Positions 19,152-28,344 are shown, numbered from the stretch's first letter. The stretch: 64,000 bases of DNA from an uncultured Granulosicoccaceae bacterium (GCA_937930305.1 CALGLE010000002.1:1-64000); one strand, 5' to 3'. The notes: generated from the sequence alone by a model not told the origin. Program-made: numbers and translations.

Positions 19152-19929
19152 GCACGCCCCGAGCGAGAACAGCGATTTGAGTAGCGATGCCAGCACGGAG
19201 GTGCGCCGCGAATTGCAGGCGGTTGAATTACACAAAGCCTACAAAAAACGCAAAATTTTGGAAGGCGTTTCGCTGAACGTCGCCAGCGGCGATGTGGTGG
19301 GTTTGCTGGGCCCGAATGGGGCCGGAAAAACCACTTGTTTCTATATGGTCGTGGGCTTAGTCAAGCCGGACGCAGGCTCCATTGTTCTCGATGGCAAAGA
19401 TATTACTGAATATCCGATGCATGCAAGAGCACGCGCCGGCGTTGGGTATTTGCCCCAAGAAGCCTCTGTTTTTCGGCAACTGAGTGTCGCTAAAAACATC
19501 ACCGCCATATTGGAAACCCGTAAAGAGCTTAGTGCCGCCGATCGTCGCGATCATTTAGAACGCTTGCTGGAAGAGCTGCAAATAGGCCACATTCGCGAAA
19601 GCTTAGGCGTGGCCTTGTCTGGCGGCGAGCGTCGACGCGTGGAAATTGCTCGCGCTCTGGCGGCAGAGCCGGGTTTCATCTTGCTCGATGAACCCTTCGC
19701 CGGCGTAGACCCCATCTCCATCATCGACATCCAACGCATCATTGAGCACCTGAAAGAGCGCAATATTGGCGTTTTGATTACTGATCACAATGTGCGTGAG
19801 ACGCTCGGTATTTGCGATCGGGCTTATATCCTGGGCAAGGGCAAATTGATTGCCGAAGGTAGCCCTGATACTGTGCTGGATAATGATGAAGTAAGGCGTG
19901 TGTACTTGGGCGACGATTTTAAAATTTAG
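19111..19929 (+). CDS. lptB: LPS transport ATPase LptB
   Basis: LptB is the cytoplasmic ATPase of the LptB2FG extractor. The domain starts near residue 36 ([21 protein letters not shown]). Walker A is GPNGAGKTT, the signature [15 protein letters not shown], and Walker [14 protein letters not shown]; the length beyond the signature fits LptB. The start is uncertain: GTG at 19111 overlaps lptA by 41 bases, while TTG at 19177 or GTG at 19201 would give the family's usual N-terminus. The 19111 start adds about 30 unconserved residues. Confidence 0.9.
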   Translation: MSAFAFNPPKRNNEHAPSENSDLSSDASTEVRRELQAVELHKAYKKRKILEGVSLNVASGDVVGLLGPNGAGKTTCFYMVVGLVKPDAGSIVLDGKDITEYPMHARARAGVGYLPQEASVFRQLSVAKNITAILETRKELSAADRRDHLERLLEELQIGHIRESLGVALSGGERRRVEIARALAAEPGFILLDEPFAGVDPISIIDIQRIIEHLKERNIGVLITDHNVRETLGICDRAYILGKGKLIAEGSPDTVLDNDEVRRVYLGDDFKI

Positions 19930-20038
19930 CCATTTGACTAGGCGACCCCTGAAACCTAGCAATACCGAACGCACTTAGTTGCGCCCTCACAACCCTTATT
20001 CGAGCCAATGTCGGCAACATTTTGACGAAAACGCGTGA

Positions 20039-20056
20039 TGTGACAAAATAGTCACA
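20039..20056. promoter_or_regulatory. Short inverted repeat upstream of rpoN
   Basis: TGTGAC and GTCACA flank AAAATA in the 240-base gap before rpoN. The spacing is not that of a canonical CRP site. It could be an operator or a weak hairpin. No other clear signal was seen in this gap. Confidence 0.3.
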
Positions 20057-20167
20057 CACAATTAGGGAGTACGGCGTGTTTTCTGCAGGTTGTAAATCAA
20101 TAGGTGTCAGCCATACTCGTAAGTGTCTGATTTTTCCTTTTTCTCATTACCCCTGCCAGGACATTTC

Positions 20168-21745
20168 ATGAAACAGGCTTTGCAAATGAAGATGGGCCAG
20201 TCATTGGCCATGACTCCCCAACTGCAACAAGCCATTAAGTTGCTGCAGCTATCCACTTTGGAGCTGCAAACCGAGATTCAAAGCGCCCTCGAAAATAACC
20301 CCATGCTGGAGGTTAATGATGATGAAGGGGAAGCCGCCAACGGCGCCGATGCAGCCGAAAGTGTTGAGTCTCGTGAAGCGAAACGTGCCGATGAGAAAAA
20401 AGATGAGGGTTCAAACGCAGATTCGGACTCACCGCCCGAAATGGAGCGGGAACCCGGACTAGACGACACCATCGTTACCGAATTCGATGCGCCCAGCAAC
20501 AATCAAGATGACATCATGCCTGAAGACCTACCGGTCGACAGCGCCTGGGAAGATATCTACGACACGTCCCAGCCAACCCCCATGGTGGGTGGTGCAGACA
20601 GTGGCGAATATCGCGATTTCACTGAATTTCATAACGCGGACACCACCAGTATTCAAGACCACTTGATGGAGCAAGTGCGCTTCTCCAACATGTCTGAACG
20701 CGATCAATACGTAGCGGAAACCGTTATTGATGCGATTAACGATAAAGGCTACCTAACAGAAGAATTGGATTCGTTGTTAGAGGGACTAAACAAAGACATT
20801 GACGATGAGTCTTTTTTCTTCGATAAAACGGAGCTCGAAGCCGTTCTGCACCGTGTTCAACTTTTGGAACCCGCTGGATGCGGTGCGCGCGATGCGCGTG
20901 AATGCATGTTGATTCAATTAACACAACTACCCGAAACCGACATTGTTGAAATTGCAAAGCGCATAGTGGCGGATCAATTGAATTTGTTGGCAGTAAACGA
21001 CTACACCCGCATGCGTCGGCAGTTAAAAGTTTCAGAAACCGATTTGATGGATGCCATTGAATTGATTCAAAAGCAAGTTGACCCGCACCCAGGTCGGCAA
21101 ATTGTTAATGATCACGATGAATACATCGTGCCGGATGTGTTTGTTAAAAAAGTCAAAGGCGTTTGGCGTGTGGAGTTGAACCCTGATATTGCGCCAAAGT
21201 TAGGCATTAACGCAATGTACGCTGGCATGGTTAAGCGGGCAGACAAAAGTGATGACAACAACTTCTTGCGTAACCACTTACAAGAAGCGCGCTGGTTTAT
21301 TAAAAGTCTGCAGAGCCGAAATGAGACTTTGCTGCGAGTCGCCACAGCGATCGTTGAGCGTCAACGAAGTTTCCTTGAGTATGGCGATGTGGCCATGAAA
21401 CCGCTTGTCTTAAGAGACATTGCGGAACAGCTAGATTTACACGAATCTACCATTTCGCGCGTCACTACTCAAAAGTATATCCACACACCGCGCGGAATCT
21501 ACGAATTTAAGTATTTTTTCTCAAGTCACGTATCCACAGCCAACGGCGGTGAATGCTCAGCGACCGCGATACGCGCGATGATAAAGAAGTTCATAAGTGA
21601 GGAAGATCGCACTAAACCGCTAAGTGATAGCAAAATAGCCAGCAAATTAGTGGCAGACGGGATTCAGGTTGCACGACGCACCGTCGCCAAGTATCGTGAG
21701 AGCATGGGAATTGATCCATCGAATGAACGTAAGCGCTTGAATTGA
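20168..21745 (+). CDS. rpoN: RNA polymerase sigma-54 factor
   Basis: RpoN directs transcription from -24/-12 promoters with enhancer-binding activators. The ATG at 20168 is chosen because AGGA lies just upstream and the product begins MKQALQMKMGQSLAMTPQLQQAIKLLQ, the conserved region I. An acidic region II follows (residues 60-140), then the core-binding domain and the C-terminal RpoN box (ARRTVAKYRESMGI) near residue 510. Total length is 525 residues, normal for the family. It follows lptB, as in many gammaproteobacteria. Confidence 0.96.
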   Translation: MKQALQMKMGQSLAMTPQLQQAIKLLQLSTLELQTEIQSALENNPMLEVNDDEGEAANGADAAESVESREAKRADEKKDEGSNADSDSPPEMEREPGLDDTIVTEFDAPSNNQDDIMPEDLPVDSAWEDIYDTSQPTPMVGGADSGEYRDFTEFHNADTTSIQDHLMEQVRFSNMSERDQYVAETVIDAINDKGYLTEELDSLLEGLNKDIDDESFFFDKTELEAVLHRVQLLEPAGCGARDARECMLIQLTQLPETDIVEIAKRIVADQLNLLAVNDYTRMRRQLKVSETDLMDAIELIQKQVDPHPGRQIVNDHDEYIVPDVFVKKVKGVWRVELNPDIAPKLGINAMYAGMVKRADKSDDNNFLRNHLQEARWFIKSLQSRNETLLRVATAIVERQRSFLEYGDVAMKPLVLRDIAEQLDLHESTISRVTTQKYIHTPRGIYEFKYFFSSHVSTANGGECSATAIRAMIKKFISEEDRTKPLSDSKIASKLVADGIQVARRTVAKYRESMGIDPSNERKRLN

Positions 21746-22085
21746 GAAATTGACGCGCATTGCGCACTTGAATTGTTAGCCACAAAGGTGCAGATTAGAT
21801 TTTAAGGACAGCAAGAAAACTGAAAACAGCCTAAACCTAAGGTGTGAATGATTCACACCTCTTAACGGGCTAATAACTAAGGAACGTTTCATTTATTTGA
21901 CATGAATACACCGCTCCGCCACACAATCAGTCAGGCCACATCGACGTTCGCTCGATGTGCATTCGACTCGGCGTACGGTATCCCCTCTTCCCTCCAGGTT
22001 GTGCAAGCAACCCCATCCAAAGTGAACAACGTGCAGTTGTTGTTCAGCAGTCTCACTTTCAAACAATCATTCCAGGAGAAGCAGC
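21746..22085. other. Intergenic region between rpoN and hpf
   Basis: This 340-base stretch holds no convincing gene. It contains a perfect 21-base palindrome (21840-21860) and ends with the CCAGGAGAAGCAGC ribosome-binding region of hpf. A 105-codon frame beginning at 21902 overlaps hpf in another frame and has no family resemblance. The palindrome and the length suggest hpf has its own regulated promoter. Confidence 0.6.
21840..21860. promoter_or_regulatory. Perfect 10 bp inverted repeat, operator-like
   Basis: AGGTGTGAAT and ATTCACACCT flank a single G. With a one-base centre and no T run after it, it is a poor terminator hairpin and looks more like a dimeric regulator's site. It lies 226 bases before hpf. 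Confidence 0.45.
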
Positions 22086-22400
22086 ATGAACTTGACAGTT
22101 ACCGGCCATCACGTCGAAGTCACCAACTCCATGCGCAATTACGTAACCGACAAACTACGTCGCCTCCAACGCCACTCCGAAAATTTGTTCAATGTTCACG
22201 TCATATTGACGGTTGAAAAGTCGCGACAAAAGGCTGAAGCCACCATATCGGTTGCTGGCCAAAAACTCTACGCCGACACCACTCAGCCCGACATGTACGC
22301 CTCCATTGACCTGCTAATCGACAAACTCGACCGCCAGTTAATAAGACACAAAGAGAAGTCCAAAAGTCATAGGCGGGAGAAACTGGAATTAGCTTTGTGA
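22086..22400 (+). CDS. hpf: Ribosome hibernation promoting factor, short form
   Basis: HPF binds the small ribosomal subunit and promotes inactive 100S dimers in stationary phase. The 104-residue ORF has the HPF/RaiA pattern: MNLTVTGHHVEVTNSMRNYVTDKL, then FNVHVILTVEKSRQKAEATISVAGQKLYA, and DMYASIDLLIDKLDRQL. It is the short form without the C-terminal dimerisation domain. A strong AGGAG lies seven to ten bases before the ATG. In the sigma-54 cluster it normally lies between rpoN and ptsN, as here. Confidence 0.95.
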   Translation: MNLTVTGHHVEVTNSMRNYVTDKLRRLQRHSENLFNVHVILTVEKSRQKAEATISVAGQKLYADTTQPDMYASIDLLIDKLDRQLIRHKEKSKSHRREKLELAL

Positions 22401-22745
22401 TCCTTGCTCTAGAAGCAAGGCATTTGTGAAGTTACCAATATAATGTTGACCCGGCCATTTTGGCCGGGTCTTCCCTCCTCAAAACGGCCTAATTTGCTCC
22501 GTGCAATAGCCCCCACGCACCCCTTGAAGCGGCCTAGTAAGGCGCTTTGCAGACGATTGCGAGCGATCTTACGACACCATCGACAACGACCTGTTGTCAC
22601 GAAGCTCCCACCAACCTGCTCACATCTGAGTCAGTCAAACAGCAGATTTGTGCCCCACCGCACTCAGGAGTTGCTTTCCACGAGACCCAAGAAGGCGCAC
22701 AATAAACCCATTGTCACAATTGATCGCTTGGCCTTCGCCGGTTGA
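22401..22745. other. Intergenic region between hpf and ptsN
   Basis: A 345-base stretch that holds a GC-rich terminator hairpin (22448-22470) and otherwise no recognisable feature. An Arg/Pro-rich open frame at 22443-22745 starts inside the terminator and resembles no known family, so it is not called as a gene. Confidence 0.6.
22448..22475 (+). terminator. Terminator-like hairpin after hpf
   Basis: GACCCGGCC and GGCCGGGTC (9 bp) pair around ATTTT, followed by TTCCCT. The stem is strong and the T tract weak. It lies 48 bases after the hpf stop and would separate hpf from ptsN. Confidence 0.65.
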
Positions 22746-23312
22746 GTGATCCTAATAGATTTGCCAAAAAACCAAATAAAAGCTGAGCCCCGCTTGTCTG
22801 AGCGTACCGATAAGGACACGCAACAGGACGCCATCGCGAGCACCCCGGATTTACCCGAACTGCTGACGCTGACGCGAGTTGAATGTGGATGCGACCTAGG
22901 CAGTAAAAAACGTACCCTTGAAAAGGTGGCCGAGCTGTTCATGGATGCATTTGACGATGAAGAATTGTCAGACATGAACATTCTTGATGCCCTGATCAAT
23001 CGAGAGCGCCTGGGCAGCACCGGCATCGGTGAGGGCGTGGCCCTGCCGCATGCTCGCATGCCAACGCTTATTGAACCGGCCGCGGTTCTGATCTCCCTAG
23101 ACCAAGGCGTGGACTATGATTCCATTGACGGTCAAAAAGTGGACCTAATTATCGGTTTACTCGTGCCCGAGCAATGCAGCGAAGAGCATTTGAAAATTCT
23201 CAAAGTACTGGCTACACGATTCAACAACCCAGGCTATCGTGCTGCCTTACGTGGCGCCAAAACTAATAAAGAACTTTTTACAGAAGCTGTGAAGCCACTG
23301 AGTGCGATCTAA
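22746..23312 (+). CDS. ptsN: PTS nitrogen-regulatory EIIA component
   Basis: PtsN accepts phosphate from NPr and regulates potassium transport, nitrogen and other responses rather than sugar uptake. The 188-residue ORF starts at GTG. Residues 1-45 are a poorly conserved extension, so an internal start is possible. The EIIA-Ntr domain has the phosphorylated His in GVALPHARMP near residue 100 and the DLIIGLLVPEQCSEEHLKIL segment. It lies between hpf and rapZ. Confidence 0.92.
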   Translation: MILIDLPKNQIKAEPRLSERTDKDTQQDAIASTPDLPELLTLTRVECGCDLGSKKRTLEKVAELFMDAFDDEELSDMNILDALINRERLGSTGIGEGVALPHARMPTLIEPAAVLISLDQGVDYDSIDGQKVDLIIGLLVPEQCSEEHLKILKVLATRFNNPGYRAALRGAKTNKELFTEAVKPLSAI

Positions 23313-23413
23313 ACGTAATCGGACTGTATCTTGCGTTAAATCAACACGGTTTTCGAACACTCAATCAACCACAGCCCAATCTAGGCGAAGGCTTGCAAAC
23401 TAAGGGTGCATGC

Positions 23414-24280
23414 ATGACTCAGGTAACGATTGTCACAGGGCTTTCCGGCTCCGGAAAATCTGTGGCACTGCACACACTTGAAGACGATGGGTTTCACTGC
23501 ATTGATAACCTACCTTCGGATCTACTGCCCGATGTGATTGATCGCCTATTGGCGATAGATAGCCATGTATACGATAAATTGGCTATTGGCGTTGACATGC
23601 GAAGTGAGCGCGATGATGCCGGCGGTTTACTCAAGTTTTTAGAAAACCTTCGTGCTCGAACTGAGGTTGAAATGCGAGTGTTATTTTTAGACACTGATCG
23701 ACGTACCTTAAGCCAACGTTTCAGTGAAACACGCCGCCGACATCCTCTCAGCACCGACGATACCCCACTAGCCACAGCTATAGACACTGAAGCACGTTTA
23801 CTCGAACGTGTAAAATCGGCGGCCGATCAAGTCATAGACACCACTTCACTAAACCTTCACGAGCTGCGCGGCATCGTTCGACATCACGTCGATGGCGAAA
23901 TCGAAAACAATTTGTTAGTCGTACTGCAATCCTTTGGTTTCAAACACGGTAACCCTGTAAGCACAGATTTTATGTTTGACGTGCGTTGTTTACCCAACCC
24001 CTATTGGCAACCTGAAATTCGTCACCACACAGGAAAAGATCAACCCATTATTGATTTTTTAAGCGCCGAGCCCGATGTCAATGACATGTACGAACACATT
24101 TACCAATTTTTATCGCATTGGATACCTTTGTTCAATGCAGAAAACAGAGCCTATCTAACGATCTCAATCGGATGCACGGGTGGAAGACATCGATCAGTGT
24201 ACTTAACCGAGCGGTTGGCCGAGGCAATACGCGCCTCTCACGATCACGTATCGCTTCGGCATCGAGAGCTAGGCAGCTGA
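23414..24280 (+). CDS. rapZ: RNase adapter protein RapZ (YvcJ/YhbJ family)
   Basis: RapZ binds nucleotides and, in enterics, guides RNase E to the GlmZ small RNA controlling glucosamine-6-phosphate synthase. The ATG at 23414 gives MTQVTIVTGLSGSGKS, with the Walker A at the very N-terminus, as in the family. The C-terminal half has FKHGNPVSTDFMFDVRCLPNPYW and the conserved GCTGGRHRSVYL. Length is 288 residues. The stop is followed within a few bases by ptsO. Confidence 0.94.
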   Translation: MTQVTIVTGLSGSGKSVALHTLEDDGFHCIDNLPSDLLPDVIDRLLAIDSHVYDKLAIGVDMRSERDDAGGLLKFLENLRARTEVEMRVLFLDTDRRTLSQRFSETRRRHPLSTDDTPLATAIDTEARLLERVKSAADQVIDTTSLNLHELRGIVRHHVDGEIENNLLVVLQSFGFKHGNPVSTDFMFDVRCLPNPYWQPEIRHHTGKDQPIIDFLSAEPDVNDMYEHIYQFLSHWIPLFNAENRAYLTISIGCTGGRHRSVYLTERLAEAIRASHDHVSLRHRELGS

Positions 24281-24283
24281 TTG

Positions 24284-24562
24284 ATGGTCACACAATTAAG
24301 CTGTGAGATTGAAATTATCAACAAATTAGGGCTGCACGCACGAGCTGCATCTAAGTTGATAAAGCTCGCCTCTGAATACGATAGCGAGCTGCACATTGAA
24401 AAGGATGAGCAAAGCGTCAGTTGTAAAAGTATTATGGGTGTCATGATGTTGGCTGCCGGTTGTGGTTCTCAGGTAACCTTGCATGCGGAAGGAACAGATG
24501 CAGAGCAAGCCATGGCAGCGTTGTGTGATTTAATAAATCGACGCTTTGATGAAGATGAATAA
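24284..24562 (+). CDS. ptsO: HPr-family phosphocarrier (NPr)
   Basis: This 92-residue phosphocarrier passes phosphate from enzyme I to PtsN. The phosphorylated His lies in NKLGLHARAASKL, and a Ser lies in SCKSIMGVMMLAA at the usual regulatory-Ser position. The ATG at 24284 follows the rapZ stop by three bases; a TTG one codon earlier is also possible. With only ptsN and ptsI in the cluster it is read as the nitrogen-PTS HPr. The alternative name ptsH cannot be excluded. Confidence 0.88.
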   Translation: MVTQLSCEIEIINKLGLHARAASKLIKLASEYDSELHIEKDEQSVSCKSIMGVMMLAAGCGSQVTLHAEGTDAEQAMAALCDLINRRFDEDE

Positions 24563-24578
24563 AAATTAACGGTCACTT

Positions 24579-26567
24579 ATGAGCTTAATGTTCTCCGGAA
24601 TCGGTGTATCACGTGGTCTTGCCATTGGCGAGATTCATGTGTTGCGCAGAGATGGCTTGGACATCGAAGCACGAGCACTAAAAAAAAGTGAATTGGCCGA
24701 AGAGGTACGACGCCTCAAGCGAGCTCTAAAATCCACCCGAGTGCAGCTTAGAGCGACTCGCGAATCCATCCCTAAAGATGCCCCATCGGATGTTAGTGCA
24801 TTCATTGATTCGCACTTATTGATGCTGGACGACAATGCGTTATCGCAGACCCCCATCGATATCATTAAAACAGAGCAAATCAACGCGGAAGCTGCCCTCA
24901 AACAACAGCAGCAGGCTTTGGTATCGGTGTTTGAAGCAATGGACGATGCCTACATCGCCACACGAGTGGATGACGTTAAGCAAGTCATCACATTGATCTT
25001 ACAAGCCTTATCTGGAGGCGCGGATCCATTGCTGGATCCAGACGCGTGGAAAGATCGCATTGTCGTAGCCGATGATTTAACCCCAGCGGATACGGTCATT
25101 ATGCAAAATCATGGTGTGGCCGGATTCGTAACTGAGCAAGGTGGGCAGCTTTCTCACACGGCAATCTTGGCGCGTAGCTTGGGAATTCCCGCAGTGGTCG
25201 GGCTTCACAAGGTAAGAAAATATTTAAAAAATGGCGAAACGGTGACCCTAGATGGCAGCTCGGGATTACTAGTAGCCGAACCCACCGAAGAGCACTTAAC
25301 GCAATCGCAGCAACGCCAGAAAGAAGCACGCAAAATTGCGCGAGAGCTGTCCAGCTTAATCGATCAAGAAAGCATTACGCTGGATGGCACCCCCCTCGGG
25401 CTTTGGGCCAACATCGAAGTAGATGACGATGTGAAGGCTTTGAAACGAGTGAATGCCGCTGGCGTAGGGCTATTTCGAACTGAATTCATGTACATGAATC
25501 GAAAAGATCCACCCACTGAACAAGAACACCTAAAAGAATATTCAAAAATTCTACGTGCATTGAAAGGCGCACCCCTCACTATTCGAACCATCGATTTGGG
25601 TGGCGACAAAATGGCCGATTCGGTGCACGACTCTGGGCCTCTGGTGCACAACCCAGCCATGGGTTTACGAGGCATTCGACTGGCGTTAAATAATTTATCG
25701 TTGTTTGTGCCGCAGCTTAGGGCTATCTTAAGAGCATCTGCGAAAGGCCCCGTGCGTCTGCTGATACCCATGCTCACCAATCGCGCGGAAATTACACAAG
25801 TACGCGAATTAATTGAAGAAATAAAATCTACGCTGGATGAGGAAGGACTAACCTATGATCCCGAAATCCAGATCGGTGGAATGATTGAGGTGCCTGCTGC
25901 AGCTATAGCGGCATCCACCTTCGCAACCGACTTAGATTTTTTATCCATCGGCACTAACGATCTCATTCAGTACACACTGGCTATCGATCGCATCGATGAC
26001 CAAGTGCACTACTTGTATGACCCACTGCACCCGGCCGTATTGCAATTGATTCAGACCGTCATTCGAGCAGGTCGCGACGCTGGCATACCCGTCACCTTAT
26101 GCGGTGAGATGGCTGGCGACCCCGAATTTGTTCGTGTTCTACTTGGGTTGGGGTTAACGGAATTCAGCATGCCACCCAAATTATTGCTCGCTGTTAAGCA
26201 AATGCTGATTCAATCTAAAGTTACCCGCCTGAAACCCATGGCACAAAAAATCATTCACGCACCGGATGTAGAAGCTCAGCACCATCTGTTAGGCTTAATG
26301 AATAAACCGTCAGAAAAATCCACTAAACAGAGCTCTAAACCGACGGGCAAATCCAGCAGTAAGACCAAAGCTAAATCAAGTGCCCAGTCGAACAGTAAGT
26401 CAAACAATAAGTCGAATAGCAAATCGAATACAAAATCGAACACTAAAATCAGTGCTCAATCGACTGACCAGGCCGCTAATAAAAAAAAGGGCAAAACGAA
26501 AAGTAAGTCGAATCCCAATTCCAGTGACAAGACAGCAAAAACACGCCAGCGTAAGAGCTCAACTTGA
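24579..26567 (+). CDS. ptsI: PTS enzyme I with a long basic C-terminal tail
   Basis: Enzyme I autophosphorylates from phosphoenolpyruvate and phosphorylates HPr/NPr. The normal enzyme occupies residues 1-570: the N-terminal domain holds the active His in GGQLSHTAILARSLGIPAVVG (about residue 193), and the PEP-binding domain has the catalytic Cys in VTLCGEMAGDPEF. No GAF domain is present, so it is not PtsP. Residues 575-662 are a low-complexity tail rich in Lys, Ser, Asn and Thr, built from degenerate short repeats. Enzyme I is normally about 575 residues. The stop overlaps the mgtE start. Confidence 0.93.
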   Translation: MSLMFSGIGVSRGLAIGEIHVLRRDGLDIEARALKKSELAEEVRRLKRALKSTRVQLRATRESIPKDAPSDVSAFIDSHLLMLDDNALSQTPIDIIKTEQINAEAALKQQQQALVSVFEAMDDAYIATRVDDVKQVITLILQALSGGADPLLDPDAWKDRIVVADDLTPADTVIMQNHGVAGFVTEQGGQLSHTAILARSLGIPAVVGLHKVRKYLKNGETVTLDGSSGLLVAEPTEEHLTQSQQRQKEARKIARELSSLIDQESITLDGTPLGLWANIEVDDDVKALKRVNAAGVGLFRTEFMYMNRKDPPTEQEHLKEYSKILRALKGAPLTIRTIDLGGDKMADSVHDSGPLVHNPAMGLRGIRLALNNLSLFVPQLRAILRASAKGPVRLLIPMLTNRAEITQVRELIEEIKSTLDEEGLTYDPEIQIGGMIEVPAAAIAASTFATDLDFLSIGTNDLIQYTLAIDRIDDQVHYLYDPLHPAVLQLIQTVIRAGRDAGIPVTLCGEMAGDPEFVRVLLGLGLTEFSMPPKLLLAVKQMLIQSKVTRLKPMAQKIIHAPDVEAQHHLLGLMNKPSEKSTKQSSKPTGKSSSKTKAKSSAQSNSKSNNKSNSKSNTKSNTKISAQSTDQAANKKKGKTKSKSNPNSSDKTAKTRQRKSST

Positions 26568-27913
26568 CGCACCCAGACAACAATAACGAACAACCCTTTA
26601 CGGCTCTCGCTGAATCCATATCAGAAGGGTCAGTGAGTGCCGCACGTGCCGTGATGCAAGCCATGCATCCGGCGGAAATTGCCGATGCGCTAGAGGCTTT
26701 GCCACCGGCACAGCGAGCAGTGCTGTGGGATTTAGTTGATCCGGAAATAGATGGCGAAGTGCTGTTGGAGGTGCACGACGAAGTGCGCGACCAACTCGTT
26801 GAAGACATGGACATCAATGAACTTCGAGCCGCAACCGAGCAACTCGACATTGACGACATGGCCGATTTCGTTCAAGGTTTACCCGAAAGGCTGACGCACG
26901 ATGTATTGGCTGGCATGGATCGCCAGGATCGAGTTCGACTGGAACAGCTGCTGGAATATCCAGAAGACAGTGCTGGCGGCTTAATGAATCTAGACACCAT
27001 TACCGTGCGCGAAGACGTCACGCTGGATGTGGTGCATCGCTACCTACGTCGACGCGGTGAAATACCTCAGCACACCGACCGTTTTTGGGTGGTGGATCGC
27101 TACGGTCGTTACCGAGGCGAACTATCACTGCGACGACTACTCACCAACCCCTTGGATACCTTGGTATCAGACGTAACACGAACCGATCGAGATCCGATTC
27201 CAGTGCAGGCTTCTGCAACCGAAGTGGCCAGACAATTCGAAGACTATGATTTAGTTTCCGCACCTGTCGTTGATGCAAACAATACCTTGCTTGGACGAGT
27301 CACCATTGATGATGTGGTGGACGTGATAAGAGATGAAGCCGAACAATCCGTGATGAGTATGGCAGGCTTGAATCAGGAAGCCGATACATTTGCTCCCATC
27401 GTACGTAGCGCACGTCGGCGTGCCCTTTGGCTGGGTGTCAACCTTCTCACCGCCCTTCTGGCCTCTTGGGTTATTGCCCAGTTTGAATCCACCCTTGACC
27501 GCGTTGTCACTTTGGCGGTGTTAATGAGTGTCGCGCCCAGCATGGGCGGAATTGCTGGCAGTCAAACCTTAACGTTGGTTATTCGAGGTCAAGCCTTAGG
27601 TCAGCTTAATCGAAGCAATCAACGCGCATTGTTGATACGAGAACTGGGCGTGGGTTTATTAAACGGGCTTGTTTGGGCTGCGATAGTTTGCGTTTTTATT
27701 ACGTGGTGGTTTGATGACTTGAATATCGGGTTGATACTGGGCGCCGCATTGATGATAAATCTGCTGATGGCGGCTTGGGCGGGGATGATGCTGCCCGTTT
27801 TAATGAAGCGCGTGGGGATTGACCCAGCTTTGGCCGGCGGGGTGGCGCTCACTACGGTCACCGACGTGGTCGGCCTGCTAGCGTTTCTTGGTTTGGCTAC
27901 TTGGCTGTTATAA
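26564..27913 (+). CDS. mgtE: Magnesium transporter MgtE
   Basis: MgtE is a Mg2+-selective channel gated by intracellular magnesium. The 449-residue ORF starts at a TTG overlapping the ptsI stop (TTGA), which indicates coupling. The N-domain (residues 1-130) is made of acidic helical repeats (MHPAEIADALEALPPAQR). Two CBS domains follow (about 130-260), then five membrane helices with the pore segment PSMGGIAGSQTLTL and a terminal helix. Its place after ptsI matches the ptsN-to-mgtE order of some other gammaproteobacteria such as Xanthomonas. Confidence 0.94.
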   Translation: MTHPDNNNEQPFTALAESISEGSVSAARAVMQAMHPAEIADALEALPPAQRAVLWDLVDPEIDGEVLLEVHDEVRDQLVEDMDINELRAATEQLDIDDMADFVQGLPERLTHDVLAGMDRQDRVRLEQLLEYPEDSAGGLMNLDTITVREDVTLDVVHRYLRRRGEIPQHTDRFWVVDRYGRYRGELSLRRLLTNPLDTLVSDVTRTDRDPIPVQASATEVARQFEDYDLVSAPVVDANNTLLGRVTIDDVVDVIRDEAEQSVMSMAGLNQEADTFAPIVRSARRRALWLGVNLLTALLASWVIAQFESTLDRVVTLAVLMSVAPSMGGIAGSQTLTLVIRGQALGQLNRSNQRALLIRELGVGLLNGLVWAAIVCVFITWWFDDLNIGLILGAALMINLLMAAWAGMMLPVLMKRVGIDPALAGGVALTTVTDVVGLLAFLGLATWLL

Positions 27914-27996
27914 AGCCTTTTTTATCGTGCTAGTGCTAGTTCAGCTGTGCGCATCCGTGCACACAGCTTATGTCACTGACGGGACATCTACTTTAA

Positions 27997-28329
27997 TTAT
28001 GCAGCGCTTGTTGCGCGTGTGGCACGGCACAAACGATTAACGCTATTCGATGAGACATTCGCAACTTTCTCGGTTCGAACCAGCGCTGAATCAGCAACTT
28101 TTTTGACTTGTTTGAGTAATCGAGGGGAATCAATCACGAACCCTTGAAACATGAAACGAGTTTCTTCCCAAGGCACGTTTAATTCAGCCACATACATGCC
28201 GATTTCGAGTTGATCTGTGTCCACCCAGCGCTGGTGCTGAACGGTACGAGAGATCACGCGAGTGGCCGGACGAGATACCGGAGTACGAGTATTCTTCTTA
28301 TAAGTGCGTTTACGTGTCAGTGAAAACAT
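27997..28329 (-). CDS. Stand-alone DUF3391 protein
   Basis: This is a small basic protein of 110 residues. The middle (residues 36-75: VDTDQLEIGMYVAELNVPWEETRFMFQGFVIDS) matches DUF3391, the domain normally found at the N-terminus of HD-GYP cyclic-di-GMP phosphodiesterases. Here no HD-GYP domain follows in any frame, as the neighbours are mgtE and the nrd promoter region. A good AGGAG lies about nine bases before the ATG, so the gene appears expressed. It could be a decayed HD-GYP gene or an independent adaptor. Confidence 0.7.
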   Translation of the reverse strand: MFSLTRKRTYKKNTRTPVSRPATRVISRTVQHQRWVDTDQLEIGMYVAELNVPWEETRFMFQGFVIDSPRLLKQVKKVADSALVRTEKVANVSSNSVNRLCRATRATSAA

Positions 28330-28344
28330 GGGGAAAATCTCCTG

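Noticed and set aside
20039..20056. CRP site upstream of rpoN
   Set aside because: The half-sites TGTGA and TCACA are eight bases apart instead of six.
22443..22745. 100-codon frame between hpf and ptsN
   Set aside because: It begins in a terminator hairpin, is Arg/Pro-rich and matches no family.
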